A stretch of DNA of 36,238 nt from Planctomyces sp. SH-PL62 (lineage in GTDB: Bacteria; Planctomycetota; Planctomycetia; Planctomycetales; Planctomycetaceae), in assembly GCA_945893075.1 (NCBI GenBank), contig CAMDDX010000030.1, positions 1-36,238 on the forward strand. The letters run 5' to 3'. The first letter of the stretch is position 1, and each line of letters opens with the position of its first letter. The position numbers and the translations under genes were made by a program. Shown here piece after piece: positions 1 through 7,930 of this stretch. The notes beneath the pieces are model-generated. The model was not told the DNA's origin. It did no database searches and saw nothing but the letters and a program-made list of their open reading frames with translations.

Positions 1-1349
1 CGTTCGCGACCGGTTACCTCTATGCCGGCATGGGCTATACGACGGTGTTCGATGCCGCGATTCCACCGCTGGCCGCTCGGCATGCGCACGAGGAATTCGG
101 CGACACGCCGATTATCGACAAAGGTTTTTTCCTGCTGTTCGGCAACAACCACTACGTTCTCAATCAGATTTCTGCCAATGAGCCGGAACGTTTGAAGGCA
201 TTCGTCGGCTGGATGCTGCACGCGGCCAAGGCATACGCCGTGAAGGTCGTCAATCCGGGAGGCATCGAAGTCTGGAAGCATGGCGGCGACAACGTCCACA
301 ACCTTGATGAATCGATCGAGCATTTCAATGTGACGCCGCGGCAGATCATTACATCGCTCACGCAAACGGCGATGGATCTCGGCCTGCCGCACCCGGTCCA
401 CATTCACTGCAATAATCTCGGCCTGCCCGGTAACTGGATGACGACGCTGGCGACGATGCAGGCACTCGAAGGCCGGCGCGCTCATCTGACGCACATTCAA
501 TTTCACAGCTATGGCGGCGGACTCGGCGAGCAAAGTCAGTTCTGCTCGAAGACCACCGAGTTGGCCGAGTACGTCAACGCGCATCCGAATCTGACTGTCG
601 ATGTCGGACAGGTGTTGTTCGGCGAGACGACGTCGATGACCGGCGACGGACCGCTCGGTTACTACTTGCACAAGGTGACCGGCCGCAAATGGACCAACGC
701 CGATACCGAGATGGAAGCCGGCTGCGGCATCGTCCCGATCACGTATCGCGAGAAGAGCTTCGTTCACGCGCTGCAATGGGCGATCGGCTTGGAGTGGTAT
801 CTGCTCGTCAACGACCCGTGGCGAATCGCCATGAGCACCGATCATCCCAACGGTGGATCGTTCCTGGCGTATCCCGAAATCATTCAGCTCTTGATGGACC
901 GCACTTATCGGCAAGAGGTTCTCAAGCGCGTCCCGCCGCGCGTGCTGGAATGCTCGGTGCTCAAAGACCTCGACCGCGAGTACTCGCTGTACGAGATCGC
1001 GATCATCACCCGCGCCGCACCGGCTCGCATGTTGGGGCTGAAGCACAAAGGCCATTTGGGCCTCGGAGCCGACGGCGACGTGGCGATCTATACGCCGAAC
1101 GCCAACAAGCTCGATATGTTCGCGCTGCCACGCTATGTGCTGAAGGGGGGCGTGCTGATCGTCGAGCAAGGTGAGATCCGCGAGGAACTCTTCGGCCGCA
1201 CGCTGCACGTCGCCACGAACTACGACGAGGGGGTCTTGCCCGATATCCAAAAGTGGTTCGAAGAGTATTACACGATCCAGTTCAACAACTATGCCGTGGA
1301 TGAGCACTACATGGCGAACGGCTCGACCGCCGTCGCGTGCAGCAAGTAG
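1..1349 (+). CDS. fhcA: Formyltransferase/hydrolase complex subunit A (FhcA), 5' truncated
   Basis: This is the C-terminal 448 residues of an amidohydrolase-fold protein of the FwdA/FmdA/FhcA family. The frame is open to the window edge (first full codon at 3), so the true start lies upstream. Family-type segments are visible: ATGYLYAGMGYTTVFDAA at the edge, VKVVNPGG (metal-site lysine region), HIHCNNLG, HIQFHSYGGG and STDHPNGGSF, which carries the Asp expected at the active site. The N-terminal HxH metal motif should be just outside the window. In methanogens the homolog hydrolyses formyl groups on methanofuran. In methylotrophs and planctomycetes the Fhc complex releases formate in H4MPT-linked C1 oxidation, in the cytoplasm. 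The next gene is convergent and unrelated, so no fhc gene follows directly downstream. The family call is strong; the physiological role is inferred from family knowledge. Confidence 0.88.
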   Translation, partial: FATGYLYAGMGYTTVFDAAIPPLAARHAHEEFGDTPIIDKGFFLLFGNNHYVLNQISANEPERLKAFVGWMLHAAKAYAVKVVNPGGIEVWKHGGDNVHNLDESIEHFNVTPRQIITSLTQTAMDLGLPHPVHIHCNNLGLPGNWMTTLATMQALEGRRAHLTHIQFHSYGGGLGEQSQFCSKTTELAEYVNAHPNLTVDVGQVLFGETTSMTGDGPLGYYLHKVTGRKWTNADTEMEAGCGIVPITYREKSFVHALQWAIGLEWYLLVNDPWRIAMSTDHPNGGSFLAYPEIIQLLMDRTYRQEVLKRVPPRVLECSVLKDLDREYSLYEIAIITRAAPARMLGLKHKGHLGLGADGDVAIYTPNANKLDMFALPRYVLKGGVLIVEQGEIREELFGRTLHVATNYDEGVLPDIQKWFEEYYTIQFNNYAVDEHYMANGSTAVACSK

Positions 1350-1392
1350 TTCGGACGCCTACGTCCGAACAACCGATCGGACGAGGGCGTCC
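1349..1392 (+). terminator. Two tandem hairpins after fhcA, possible bidirectional terminator
   Basis: A perfect 9-bp stem (1349-1357 with 1362-1370, loop CCTA) begins on the last base of the fhcA stop codon. A second stem, GGACG/CGTCC (1379-1383 with 1388-1392), follows. The pair sits between two convergent genes, which suits a shared terminator. No T-run follows, so rho-independent termination is uncertain. It may equally be a short palindromic repeat. Confidence 0.45.
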
Positions 1393-1403
1393 AATCTACA
1401 GCC

Positions 1404-1850
1404 TCAAACCACCGGCACGTCGTGATAGTTCAACGCCCACTCGCGCATGAAGCGGACTTGCTGCGGTCGGATGCGGTACACGATCAGCGCCGGGTTCTCA
1501 GAGCTGCCGAGGTATTGGCGCAACAGCGAATTCGCATCCCAGATTTCTTGCAGAACCGGCCACTCGGTGACGACCTCCGCGACACCCGTGATGCGGACTT
1601 GGTCGTGCTTCTCGTCGAGATAACACAGCTCGACGTTGGGATTCGCGGCGATCTCGGCCGTCTTGTGGTACATGCGGAGGTTCGCGACGTAGACGGTGAA
1701 GCCGTCCGTTCTCACGGGCGAAACCGGTCGCACGCGCGGTTGATCGCCGTCGATCGTGGCCAAGTAGGGAAAGTGATCGGCGGCAATGACGGCGCGGGCG
1801 AGGTCTGGCAACTTCGTGGGATCAATCGGCTCTGGCTTTGGCTGACTCAT
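1404..1850 (-). CDS. Pyridoxamine 5'-phosphate oxidase-like flavin split-barrel protein
   Basis: A 148-residue protein with the pattern of the small PPOX/general-stress FMN-binding split barrel: FPYLATIDGDQPRVRPVSPV near the N-terminus, then a strand resembling VYVANLRMYHKTAEIAANPN and VELCYLDEKHDQVRITGVAEV. Such proteins bind FMN or F420, or sometimes heme, and often reduce small molecules. The substrate is unknown here. The start chosen (ATG at 1850) follows an AAGGA Shine-Dalgarno at good spacing; an in-frame ATG 36 nt upstream has none. The gene is convergent with fhcA and divergent from the DUF1501 gene. H4MPT/F420-linked planctomycetes could use F420 here, but that is only inference. 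Confidence 0.75.
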   Translation of the reverse strand: MSQPKPEPIDPTKLPDLARAVIAADHFPYLATIDGDQPRVRPVSPVRTDGFTVYVANLRMYHKTAEIAANPNVELCYLDEKHDQVRITGVAEVVTEWPVLQEIWDANSLLRQYLGSSENPALIVYRIRPQQVRFMREWALNYHDVPVV

Positions 1851-2053
1851 GATGATTCCTTTCCGGTCAAATGGCGGCCGAGACATTTTGCAAAATCAGG
1901 GGAAGGCAAAATCATAAAGACGGGTCGTGTCTGGGCCGGACTCGATTTGTGGCGGTCGCGACCGGTTTTCATCAATTGACGGCTGCTGATATGACCGATA
2001 CCGTCCTTAACCCACCGGCCGAAAATCCCCGCCTTTTTCCGATCGAAACCATC

Positions 2054-3400
2054 ATGCTCACACTCTTCGGACGCCGCCAGAAATACTGTGATGGAGTCAA
2101 TCGCCGCAGCTTTTTGAAGATCGGCGGTTTTTCATTGGGAGCCGTTGGCGGCTTCGGCCTGGCCGACGTGATGCGAGCCAACGGCAGCGAGACCACTAAT
2201 CGCCACAAGGCGGTCATTAACGTCTTTCTTGGTGGCGGTCCTCCGCACCAGGACATGTGGGAAATTAAAACCGACGCTCCGAAAGAGATTCGAGGCGAGT
2301 TCGAGCCGATCAACACGAAAGTCCCCGGCATCCAAATCGGCGAGGCTTTTCCGCGAATCGCGGCGGCGTTCGACAAGTTCGTGGCAGTTCGCGCGGTGGT
2401 CGGCTGCGTCGATAACCACGACGGTTATCAATGCCTGAGTGGTTGGAATCGGAACCAAGATCGCTCAATCGGCGGCCGGCCGAGCATCGGTGCGGTCGTG
2501 ACGAAACTGCAAGGCCCGGTCACTCGATCCATGCCGCCGTTCGTAGCTCTGGCCGCAAAGACGCAGCATGTGCCGTGGTCCGAACCGGGTGGGCCTGGAT
2601 TCCTCGGCGCGACTTGTCAGTCCTTCAAACCGGATGGCCAGGGGATGGCCGATCTGACGCTCAATGGTGTGACGCTCGACCGATTGCAGGACCGCAAGTC
2701 ATTGCTCGGCGGGCTTGATCTGCTCAAACGCGAAGCGGATGCGAGCGGGATGTTGCGCGGACTCGATGCATTCAATCAAGCGGCGTTCGGCGTGCTGACA
2801 TCCAGCAAGCTGGCCGACGCGCTGGATGTCTCGAAAGAAGACCCGTTGGTCCGGGCCAAGTACGGCGATGGCAAGCCGTATCAATTCCAGTACGACGGCG
2901 CTCCGACCTGCAACGATCATTTGCTGATGGCTCGCCGCTTGGTTGAGGCGGGCGTCCGCTGCGTGACGCTGACGTTCGGCCGTTGGGACAGCCACGGGCA
3001 GAATTTTCAGTTGGTCCGCGATCATGGCGGCAAGCTCGATCAGGCCGTCACCGCGCTGGTGCAAGATCTTGAAGAGCGTGGAATGCTCGACGACGTGACG
3101 GTGGTCGTTTGGGGTGAGTTCGGCCGTACGCCGCGGATCAATCCGGGTGCGGGCCGCGATCACTGGCCGCAAGTCAGTTGTGCGTTGCTCGCCGGCGGCG
3201 GAATGCGCACCGGCCAAGCGATCGGTTGCACGAATCGTCTGGGCGAGGTTGCCAAGGACCGCCCGACGCACATGCAAGAGATCATTGCCACGATCTATCA
3301 CAACCTCGGCATTGATCCCCGCTCGACGACGCTGATTGATCCGACCGGTCGGCCGCAGTATCTGGTCGAGCAACGCGAGCCGATGCGCGAGTTGGTGTAA
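2054..3400 (+). CDS. DUF1501 family protein, Tat-exported sulfatase-fold protein
   Basis: A 448-residue member of the planctomycete-expanded DUF1501 family, which is related to the alkaline phosphatase/sulfatase fold. A twin-arginine signal is visible at residues 17-21 (RRSFL) followed by a glycine-rich hydrophobic stretch. Family landmarks in order are GGGPPHQDMW (about 60), GRWDSHGQNF (about 309), WGEFGRTPRI (about 353) and GRDHWP, with His and Asp residues placed as metal ligands. These proteins are usually encoded beside DUF1549/DUF1553 cytochrome-like partners; none is present here. The start at 2054 fits the family N-terminus, which begins MLTLFGRR. An ATG at 1991 is in frame but adds a non-family extension, and neither start has a strong Shine-Dalgarno. 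The biochemical function of the family is not firmly established. Confidence 0.85.
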   Translation: MLTLFGRRQKYCDGVNRRSFLKIGGFSLGAVGGFGLADVMRANGSETTNRHKAVINVFLGGGPPHQDMWEIKTDAPKEIRGEFEPINTKVPGIQIGEAFPRIAAAFDKFVAVRAVVGCVDNHDGYQCLSGWNRNQDRSIGGRPSIGAVVTKLQGPVTRSMPPFVALAAKTQHVPWSEPGGPGFLGATCQSFKPDGQGMADLTLNGVTLDRLQDRKSLLGGLDLLKREADASGMLRGLDAFNQAAFGVLTSSKLADALDVSKEDPLVRAKYGDGKPYQFQYDGAPTCNDHLLMARRLVEAGVRCVTLTFGRWDSHGQNFQLVRDHGGKLDQAVTALVQDLEERGMLDDVTVVVWGEFGRTPRINPGAGRDHWPQVSCALLAGGGMRTGQAIGCTNRLGEVAKDRPTHMQEIIATIYHNLGIDPRSTTLIDPTGRPQYLVEQREPMRELV

Positions 3401-3403
3401 GGT

Positions 3404-3431
3404 GGCAAAATCATGGTTCACAGAATCATGG
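3404..3431. repeat. Short repeat patch with GGCAAAATCAT and two AATCATGG copies
   Basis: GGCAAAATCAT at 3404-3414 also occurs at 1905-1915, so the DUF1501 gene is bracketed by the same 11-mer in direct orientation. AATCATGG occurs twice (3409-3416 and 3424-3431). A related GGGCAGAATCAT lies at 19343-19354. The rest of the 205-bp gap (3401-3605) shows no gene or strong promoter. Confidence 0.4.
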
Positions 3432-3605
3432 AAGCCTGAGCCTTACCAGATCGCGACGCTTGCCTGGGATTCTGTGGTTTCTTAGCTCTGCCAGCGGCCG
3501 GTTTAAGGTGGCGAGATTCCGCTTTACCTGCTTTGCGAATGTTGCGACATTCCCGGCCCCTTTCAGTCCCTCCGGCGCGAGCACTTCTTCCGCGCGAGTC
3601 TTTCC

Positions 3606-4151
3606 ATGTCTATTGGCCGGTTTTCCAGTTGGTTCTTGCTGCTGCTGACGTTGTCGTCGGGCTGCGCGTCGTCGCGTCCGATGATTGTGTCAAACCCGGT
3701 GTTCATACCGGCCAATTCACAGCACTCGGCGTGGGAGCGGACGGTTGATGCGCTGTACGACTTTCATTTCCCGATCGCTCGCGAGAACCGGTTGGACGGC
3801 GTGATCGAGACGGACTATCGCGTCGGCTCGAACGTGTTCGAGCCGTGGCATGGCGATTCGGTCGGCGCGTACAACCGAATGGAAAGCACGCTGCAATCCA
3901 TCCGTCGCAAAGTGCGCGTGGACCTCACGCCGGTGGAAGGTGGCTACCTCGTCGGAGTCGAAGCGTTCAAAGAACAGGAAGACCTGCTCGGCGTCGCCGA
4001 GAATACCGCTGGAGCTGCGACGTTCCGCAAGAACACGCCGCTGGAACGCAACCTCAACGTCGTTGTCGGACAGAGCAGCCCATCGGGTTGGATTGCGCTC
4101 GGCCGCGATGCGGATCTTGAGCAAGCGATTCTGGCCGAGATGCAACGGTAG
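3606..4151 (+). CDS. Small putative lipoprotein of unknown function
   Basis: A 181-residue protein with a short signal peptide and a lipobox, LSSGC, placing the lipid-modified cysteine at residue 20. It is therefore probably exported and membrane-anchored. The mature part is rich in alternating charged and hydrophobic residues, with a predicted alpha/beta character (ERTVDALYDFHFPIARENRL, then RRKVRVDLTPVEGGYLVGVE) and a C-terminal ARDADLEQAILAEM-like helix. I do not recognise a named domain. It ends immediately before a long perfect palindrome and is convergent with the coiled-coil gene. The start lacks a clear Shine-Dalgarno but is fixed by the signal peptide. Nothing in the sequence shows a substrate. 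Confidence 0.7.
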   Translation: MSIGRFSSWFLLLLTLSSGCASSRPMIVSNPVFIPANSQHSAWERTVDALYDFHFPIARENRLDGVIETDYRVGSNVFEPWHGDSVGAYNRMESTLQSIRRKVRVDLTPVEGGYLVGVEAFKEQEDLLGVAENTAGAATFRKNTPLERNLNVVVGQSSPSGWIALGRDADLEQAILAEMQR

Positions 4152-4152
4152 C

Positions 4153-4248
4153 TTTGGAGTGCGGTGTGTCAGCACCGCTTTGGATTCTTTCGGAATCGAT
4201 GTCGTTCGTCGGACAATCCAAAGCGGTGCTGACACACCGCACTCCAAA
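4153..4248. repeat. Perfect 34-bp inverted repeat, 28-nt loop
   Basis: The arms at 4153-4186 and 4215-4248 are perfect reverse complements (34 of 34), and the core includes GTGCGGTGTGTCAGCACCGC. The arm itself carries a smaller self-complementary part (GCGGTG...CACCGC). The element fills the 102-bp gap between two convergent genes, so it may act as a two-way terminator, but it has no T-run and is far longer than a terminator needs to be. It shares the architecture of the other long palindromes in the window. Confidence 0.9.
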
Positions 4249-4253
4249 GTGGC

Positions 4254-6278
4254 TCACGCCGCCTTCGCGGTTGGGAATGGCAGCACGTTGACCTGATCGA
4301 GCAAGCCGCGAATGATCTGCTCGGCTTCGATTTTTTCTTCGAGCCACTTGGCTCGTGAGGCGTGCCAGCGGCCTTCGCGTTTCTCCCACTCGTCGGCCTC
4401 GGCCTTGAGTCGTTGTTCCGCCAGCCGGACTTGTTCTTCGCGGATTGCCAGCGAGGTCGGTTGCTGCTCGCGGTCGGTTCGGATTTGGTCTTGCAGGCGG
4501 CGGGCGTGGTCTTGGAACTGCAATCGTTCGAGTTGCAATTGCTGGCGTTCGACTTCGAGTTCATCGCGGATGCGGCGATAGTGCTCGGCGATGGCGGCGC
4601 GGCCCGCTTCGACGCGGCGGCGAATGGTTTCCGGATCGACGGTCGGCAAGAGTTCCGCCCAAGCTTCTTCCATCGCCAGCCGAGCTTCCAGGGTGAGGCG
4701 ATTCGAGCTTTCCATCTCGCCGCGCATCATCTCGAACCGCTGTCGGCGAGCTTCGAGTTTTTCCACTTCGAGCGACCGTTGTTCCGCCTGCTGTTTGAGT
4801 GCGGCGAGTTCGGTCGTGCGTCGCTGTTCGAACTCCGCTTGCTCGCGTTCGAGCGAACGACGGTCGGACATGACTTCGTGAGAACGATCCGACTGCCAGC
4901 GTTGCAGAGTTTCCGCTTCGCGAGCGAGTGACTGCTCACGCTCATCGAGCTGCTGGCGAAAGTGCGTCAATTGCGAGTCACGCCGATCGAGATCCGCGGT
5001 GCGCTGCGTGATCTCGGACTGTCCCACTTGCCAGGACCGGGCGACTTCCTGCTGAGCCAGTTCCAAGTCGCGTTGCATGTCACTGAGCCGAGCCCATTGG
5101 GCGGCTCGCTGACGCTCCCAATCGGCTTTCTGCTGATCGAAATCGACGGCGTCCGTCCGCAACTGCTGCGCGTGGTCTTCTCGGAGCTTGCGGAGGTCCG
5201 CGTCTAACTGTTTGCGATGGGTTTGCAGGTCGGCCAGCGACTTTTGGACGTAGGCGTCGTGCGATTCGCGGTCACGCTGTGCGACCGCGCGTTCGGAATC
5301 ACGAGAGGTCTCGAACGCGGCTCGCTCTTCGGCGAATTTTTGTTTCTCTTCATCAAGGTCCGTCGCCCATTGAGTGCGGAGTTGCTGCCGTTCGGCCTCC
5401 CAGTTGAGTTGCAGGCGTCGCAGCGCCTCGTCATGTTCGCGTTGCAGTTGCTGCCGCTGCTGTTCCATCTGACGCCGCGTCGCGTCCAGGTCCGCTTGCT
5501 GCTGACGGCGTTGCTCGGCCCAATCGGTCTGCAACTTTCGCAACGCTTCCTCGTGAGCGCGTTTGTCGTCGGCGAGTTGCTCGCGATCCTGGGCTTGCTG
5601 TTGGTTCCACGCCTCGCGCTGATTGCGGAAGTGCTCGATCTCGCCGTCTAACTCCCACGCATATTCTTTGCGGAGCCGGGCCTTCTCCAGTTCGATCTCC
5701 GACTGGACCGCTTCGAGGATCGCCTGTTGCTCGCGAGCCAATCGCTCACGCTCTTCGGAGAGTTGTTTGCGTTCCGAGTCGGCCATCGCCTGCGAATGCT
5801 GCATCGCGGCTTTATCGACTTCGTTCTGCTTTTCTAATTGCTGCTTGAGCGTTGCCCGCTGTTGTTCGAGCGTTTGGTTCGCCTGCGTCAGTTCCCGCTC
5901 GCGCAGTTTCAGTTCGGCGAGCAATTGCTCCGTCTGCTGAAATCGCTCGGAGAATTGCTGCTCTTGCTGGGCGAGCTGTTCGGCTCTCAGCCGGGCTTCT
6001 TCCTCGGCGTTGAGCGCTCGCAGCCGCAATGACCGCTGCTCGCGATCAAACTGCGAGAGCTGTTCGTTGAGGTTCCGTTCTCGGCGCTCCAACTCAGCGA
6101 CTTGTGCGCGCAGGTTCTCGGCAACTTGGCTGGCTTGGACGAAGAGATCGACCTGTCCGCGCGAAGCCGGCGCAGTCGCCGTGGTGGCGAGTCCTCGCAA
6201 CCGCACTTCATGTACGTCGTCGAGGCCGACCGAGGCCACATCCGTGTTGAAACCTGAACGGTTCGTAAAGTCGCTCAT
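4254..6278 (-). CDS. Large coiled-coil protein
   Basis: A 674-residue protein almost wholly made of Glu/Gln/Arg-rich heptad-like sequence from about residue 55 to 640, for example REREQSLAREAETLQRWQSD-type stretches. No ATPase, head or transmembrane domain is visible. The short N-terminus (MSDFTNRSGFNTDVASVGLD) and the C-terminal tail (LLDQVNVLPFPTAKAA) are not coiled and may be contact sites. Two breaks in the coil occur near ELLPTVDPETIRRRVE and around the middle tryptophans. It resembles cytoskeletal or scaffold coiled-coil proteins rather than SMC. The start at 6278 follows AAAGGATT; a longer in-frame extension to 6479 has no support. It is divergent from citrate synthase, 280 bp apart. 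The function is unknown; a structural role is inference. Confidence 0.85.
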   Translation of the reverse strand: MSDFTNRSGFNTDVASVGLDDVHEVRLRGLATTATAPASRGQVDLFVQASQVAENLRAQVAELERRERNLNEQLSQFDREQRSLRLRALNAEEEARLRAEQLAQQEQQFSERFQQTEQLLAELKLRERELTQANQTLEQQRATLKQQLEKQNEVDKAAMQHSQAMADSERKQLSEERERLAREQQAILEAVQSEIELEKARLRKEYAWELDGEIEHFRNQREAWNQQQAQDREQLADDKRAHEEALRKLQTDWAEQRRQQQADLDATRRQMEQQRQQLQREHDEALRRLQLNWEAERQQLRTQWATDLDEEKQKFAEERAAFETSRDSERAVAQRDRESHDAYVQKSLADLQTHRKQLDADLRKLREDHAQQLRTDAVDFDQQKADWERQRAAQWARLSDMQRDLELAQQEVARSWQVGQSEITQRTADLDRRDSQLTHFRQQLDEREQSLAREAETLQRWQSDRSHEVMSDRRSLEREQAEFEQRRTTELAALKQQAEQRSLEVEKLEARRQRFEMMRGEMESSNRLTLEARLAMEEAWAELLPTVDPETIRRRVEAGRAAIAEHYRRIRDELEVERQQLQLERLQFQDHARRLQDQIRTDREQQPTSLAIREEQVRLAEQRLKAEADEWEKREGRWHASRAKWLEEKIEAEQIIRGLLDQVNVLPFPTAKAA

Positions 6279-6558
6279 CGCGGGAATCCTTTCCCTGGGT
6301 GAGCCGAGAAGCTCGGCAAGACACGCACCTCGCACACGGCGAGGCAAGATTCGGGCACTCTGATAAGGGGCGGGATTATGGAAACGGTCCGAAAGTGTGT
6401 CAATTTGTGATTTCGGCCGGCACCCGATGCCCAACACTCGGTCGTGGGCGGATTGGAAAATTCTGCGGATGGGCACCACAATGCCGCCCCCCGTTATGAA
6501 ACGGCTTCACGCTCAGTGCCCGCTCGATCAGCCCCAAGAGAAGGATTCGCCACGACTC
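6279..6558. other. Divergent intergenic region, coiled-coil gene/gltA
   Basis: This 280-bp region must hold both promoters. Two small hairpins, GCCGAG/CTCGGC near 6303 and CCTCGC/GCGAGG near 6328, lie in the leader of the minus-strand gene. An in-frame open stretch runs from 6397 into gltA but does not match citrate synthase N-termini. No confident promoter box was found. Confidence 0.5.
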
Positions 6559-7833
6559 ATGGACACCGCCAAATTAACTCTGAACGGAAAAGACTACGAC
6601 CTGCCCGTGACGGTCGGCACCGAAGGGGAAGTCGGCATCGACATTACCACGCTGCGAGCCAAATCCGGGGCGATTACGCTCGATTCCGGCTACGGCAACA
6701 CCGGGGCCTGCAAGAGTTCGATCTGCTTCATCGACGGCGAAGAGGGCATCCTGAGGTATCGCGGCTACGACATTGCTGACCTGGCGGAAAGCGCCTCGTT
6801 TGTCGAAGTCTCGCACCTGCTGATCTACGGTGAGCTGCCCAATCCGCAGCAACTCAGCGTCTTCCGCGAGAAGCTGACTCGGCACAGCATGATCCACGAG
6901 GACATGAAGAAGTTCTACGAGGGCTACCCGCCGACGGCTCACCCGATGGCCGTCCTCTCGTCGATGGTCGCTTCGCTTTCGACTTATTACCCGACCGTGG
7001 CGGGTGAAGACTCCGATCAGAACATCATTCGGCTGCTGGCCAAGACCAAGACAATCGCGGCCTACGCTTATAAGAAGTCGGCCGGTCAGCCGACGATTTA
7101 CCCGCTGAACGAGTTGTCGTACTGCGCGAACTTCCTGCGGATGATGTTTGCCATCCCGTGCGAGGAATACAAAGTCAACGACGTCTGGGTGCGAGCGCTC
7201 AACAAGCTCCTGATCTTGCACGCCGATCACGAGCAGAATTGCAGCACCTCGACCGTCCGCATCGTCGGCAGCAGCCAGGCGAACTTGTATGCGTCGATCT
7301 CCGCCGGCATCTGCGCTTTGTGGGGGCCGCTGCACGGCGGGGCCAATCAGAGCGTGCTGGAGATGCTCGAACAAATTCGCAACGACGGGTCCGACTACAA
7401 AAAGTATGTCGACATGGCCAAGAACAAGAACAGTGGCTTCAAGCTCATGGGCTTTGGACACCGCGTCTACAAGAACTTCGATCCGCGAGCGACGATCCTC
7501 AAGAAGACCTGTGACGAGGTGCTCGGCCAACTGGGGATCAACGACCCGCTGCTGGACATCGCCAAGAAGCTGGAAGAAGTCGCGTTGCACGACGAGTTCT
7601 TCATCGAGCGCAAGCTGTACCCGAACGTCGATTTCTACAGCGGCATCATTTACCGCGCGATGGGCATCCCCACGAACATGTTCACGGTCATGTTCGCAAT
7701 CGGCCGTCTGCCCGGTTGGATCGCTCACTGGAAAGAGCAGAACGACGACACGAACAGCCGCATCAACCGCCCGCGCCAGATCTACACCGGCGCGACGCTT
7801 CGCCCCTTCTTGCCGCTGGAAAAGCGCGGCTAA
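6559..7833 (+). CDS. gltA: Type II citrate synthase
   Basis: A 424-residue cytoplasmic enzyme that condenses oxaloacetate and acetyl-CoA into citrate, the entry step of the TCA cycle. The catalytic triad is recognisable: His259 in GPLHGGAN, His301 in GFGHRVYKNFDPR and Asp358 in PNVDFYSG. The N-terminal beta domain (from KLTLNGKDYDLPV) and the length match the hexameric Gram-negative type (about 425 residues). The ATG at 6559 is preceded by AGAGAAGGA with a rather long spacing of 13 nt. The reading frame stays open upstream to 6397, but that sequence is not family-like. The gene is followed by a palindrome and an SDR gene on the same strand. Confidence 0.96.
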   Translation: MDTAKLTLNGKDYDLPVTVGTEGEVGIDITTLRAKSGAITLDSGYGNTGACKSSICFIDGEEGILRYRGYDIADLAESASFVEVSHLLIYGELPNPQQLSVFREKLTRHSMIHEDMKKFYEGYPPTAHPMAVLSSMVASLSTYYPTVAGEDSDQNIIRLLAKTKTIAAYAYKKSAGQPTIYPLNELSYCANFLRMMFAIPCEEYKVNDVWVRALNKLLILHADHEQNCSTSTVRIVGSSQANLYASISAGICALWGPLHGGANQSVLEMLEQIRNDGSDYKKYVDMAKNKNSGFKLMGFGHRVYKNFDPRATILKKTCDEVLGQLGINDPLLDIAKKLEEVALHDEFFIERKLYPNVDFYSGIIYRAMGIPTNMFTVMFAIGRLPGWIAHWKEQNDDTNSRINRPRQIYTGATLRPFLPLEKRG

Positions 7834-7861
7834 GACCCTCGTCTTCCCTTCCGCAGCGCAG

Positions 7862-7926
7862 TCATTCCTCTGGCCCCATTCGTCTGCCGAACTGCTTTTG
7901 CCAGACGAATGGGGCCAGAGGAATGA
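7862..7926. repeat. Perfect 25-bp inverted repeat overlapping the SDR ribosome-binding region
   Basis: The arms at 7862-7886 and 7902-7926 pair perfectly, with a 15-nt loop. The right arm contains AGAGGA (7917-7922), 8 nt before the SDR start codon at 7931, so the arm appears to supply the Shine-Dalgarno. In RNA the folded hairpin would bury it. The element lies 28 nt after the gltA stop. Confidence 0.9.
7917..7922 (+). promoter_or_regulatory. Shine-Dalgarno of the SDR gene, inside a palindrome arm
   Basis: AGAGGA lies 8 nt before ATG 7931. It is the only plausible ribosome-binding sequence and is fully paired in the predicted hairpin 7862-7926, so translation may depend on the hairpin being open. 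Confidence 0.6.
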
Positions 7927-7930
7927 ATTC

